This document shows positions 63,559 to 64,000 of a DNA stretch of 64,000 nt, piece by piece. The stretch covers positions 2,929,001 to 2,993,000 of the forward strand of contig NZ_CP042910.1 in assembly GCF_008298035.1 (NCBI RefSeq), written 5' to 3'. Each line of letters opens with the position of its first letter. The stretch's first letter is position 1. The notes beneath the pieces were generated by a model that was not told where the DNA came from, did not search any database, and was given only the letters and a program-made list of their open reading frames with translations. Source of the DNA: Gimesia maris (lineage in GTDB: Bacteria; Planctomycetota; Planctomycetia; Planctomycetales; Planctomycetaceae). Both the position numbers and the translations under genes were made by a program.

Positions 63559-64000
63559 CTAAAATGATGGTTTCTGCCCGCGATAGCTGAGATCGAGCAG
63601 TTCCATGGGATGCGCCACCCAGAGTGGTTGCTGAGACTGGCGGAGTTTGGAATCGATCTGCAGTGTGCAGCCTACATTACCGCTGATGACGATTTCTGCT
63701 CCGGTTTTCAGAATATTGTTCAGTTTGCGTTTGCCCAACTGGTCCGCCATTTCCGGCTGTGTCAGGTTATAGCTGCCTGCGGCCCCGCAGCAGATTGTCG
63801 ATTCGTTGAGGGGAATCAGGTCAAGTGCGGGAATCAATTCCAGCAGCTTGCGGGGCTGATTTTGAACTTTCTGAGCGTGGACCAGATGGCAGGCATCATG
63901 GTAAGTCGCGCGAAAGGGAATTTCTCCCTGGGGGGCAATCGGACCCAGTTCAAACAGAAACTCGGAGACATCCTTGAACTTTGATGCCAGCCGTTTCAAC
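63559..64000 (-). CDS. Glycolate oxidase iron-sulfur subunit (GlcF)-like protein, N-terminus outside window
   Basis: The frame runs in from the right edge; 147 codons are visible. The CCG domain is clear: YHDACHLVHAQKV, STICCGAAGSYNLTQPEMA and ISGNVGCTLQI. These cysteine-rich motifs are those of GlcF-like and heterodisulfide reductase-type Fe-S subunits. It would pass electrons from a flavoprotein partner such as GlcD. The N-terminal ferredoxin-like part lies outside, so full-length status is unknown. The ATG at 63999 is probably internal. Confidence 0.85.
   Translation of the reverse strand, partial: LKRLASKFKDVSEFLFELGPIAPQGEIPFRATYHDACHLVHAQKVQNQPRKLLELIPALDLIPLNESTICCGAAGSYNLTQPEMADQLGKRKLNNILKTGAEIVISGNVGCTLQIDSKLRQSQQPLWVAHPMELLDLSYRGQKPSF

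Noticed and set aside
1-64000. CRISPR array, insertion sequence or prophage
   Set aside because: No regularly spaced repeats, transposase, integrase or phage structural genes were found while reading both strands; the only tandem repeat is the two-copy 22-bp unit.

Overview
The window is chromosomal DNA of a member of the Planctomycetota, most likely a Gimesia-like member of the Planctomycetaceae (organism assignment is inference). The signs are a heme-motif/DUF1549/DUF1553 protein followed by a Tat-exported DUF1501 protein, a formylglycine sulfatase with a repeat tail, several large exported PQQ-type beta-propeller proteins, an Hsp70-like protein with an unusual tail, moderate GC, long intergenic spacers, frequent TTG/GTG starts, and a Tad-type pilus locus with 'GFVVSTEL'-type pilins. 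I see no prophage, insertion sequence, integron or CRISPR array.

Layout. 1-3.7 kb: 3' truncated PQQ-propeller protein. 4-8 kb: the DUF1549/DUF1553 and DUF1501 pair. 8-11.8 kb: small metabolic genes (zinc-type dehydrogenase, Gfo/Idh/MocA oxidoreductase, ACT-domain protein, HAD phosphatase). 12-15 kb: a translationally coupled pair, a polytopic GT-C-like membrane protein and a membrane-anchored protein of unknown function. 15-21.4 kb: Tad pilus locus with three pilin-like genes, cpaB, the cpaF/tadA ATPase and tadB/tadC, followed by a convergent sigma-54 activator. 23.5-29.5 kb: exported orphan protein, tRNA-Cys, a ParB-HTH-like protein, an HtrA protease, a STAS protein, a fourth pilin and an exported coiled-coil protein. 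29.6-36.5 kb: two PQQ-propeller proteins flanking RidA and an endonuclease/phosphatase-fold protein, then a sulfatase. 36.5-45.5 kb: ileS, trmL, aldo/keto reductase, a 29-residue basic ribosomal-type protein, a ferredoxin-NADP reductase, a methyltransferase and a metallo-beta-lactamase-fold hydrolase. 45.7-49.5 kb: pfk, a HAD hydrolase and gnd in one orientation. 50-64 kb: STN-like exported protein, Hsp70-like protein, MenC-like enolase-superfamily protein, an ECF sigma factor with a membrane partner, lactonase-type propeller, TfoX-N protein, a tyrosine phosphatase fused to a c-type heme motif, a transglutaminase-like protein, an alpha/beta hydrolase, SixA, a HAD mutase/phosphatase and a truncated GlcF-like Fe-S protein.

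The most interesting connected signal is around the pili. Two of the three pilin genes in the cluster (first and third) and the distant fourth pilin each have an upstream GG-N10-GC sequence of sigma-54 promoter type. Two of these promoters also have a TGTTAACA palindrome with AACACT/AGTGTT half-sites about 150-185 bp further upstream. A sigma-54 enhancer-binding protein is encoded at the end of the Tad cluster. This suggests a compact sigma-54 pilin regulon that includes a physically separate pilin. Other points of interest are the phosphatase-cytochrome fusion at 58.3-59.2 kb, the tiny basic protein at 42.1 kb, and the Hsp70 with a Cys-containing low-complexity tail.
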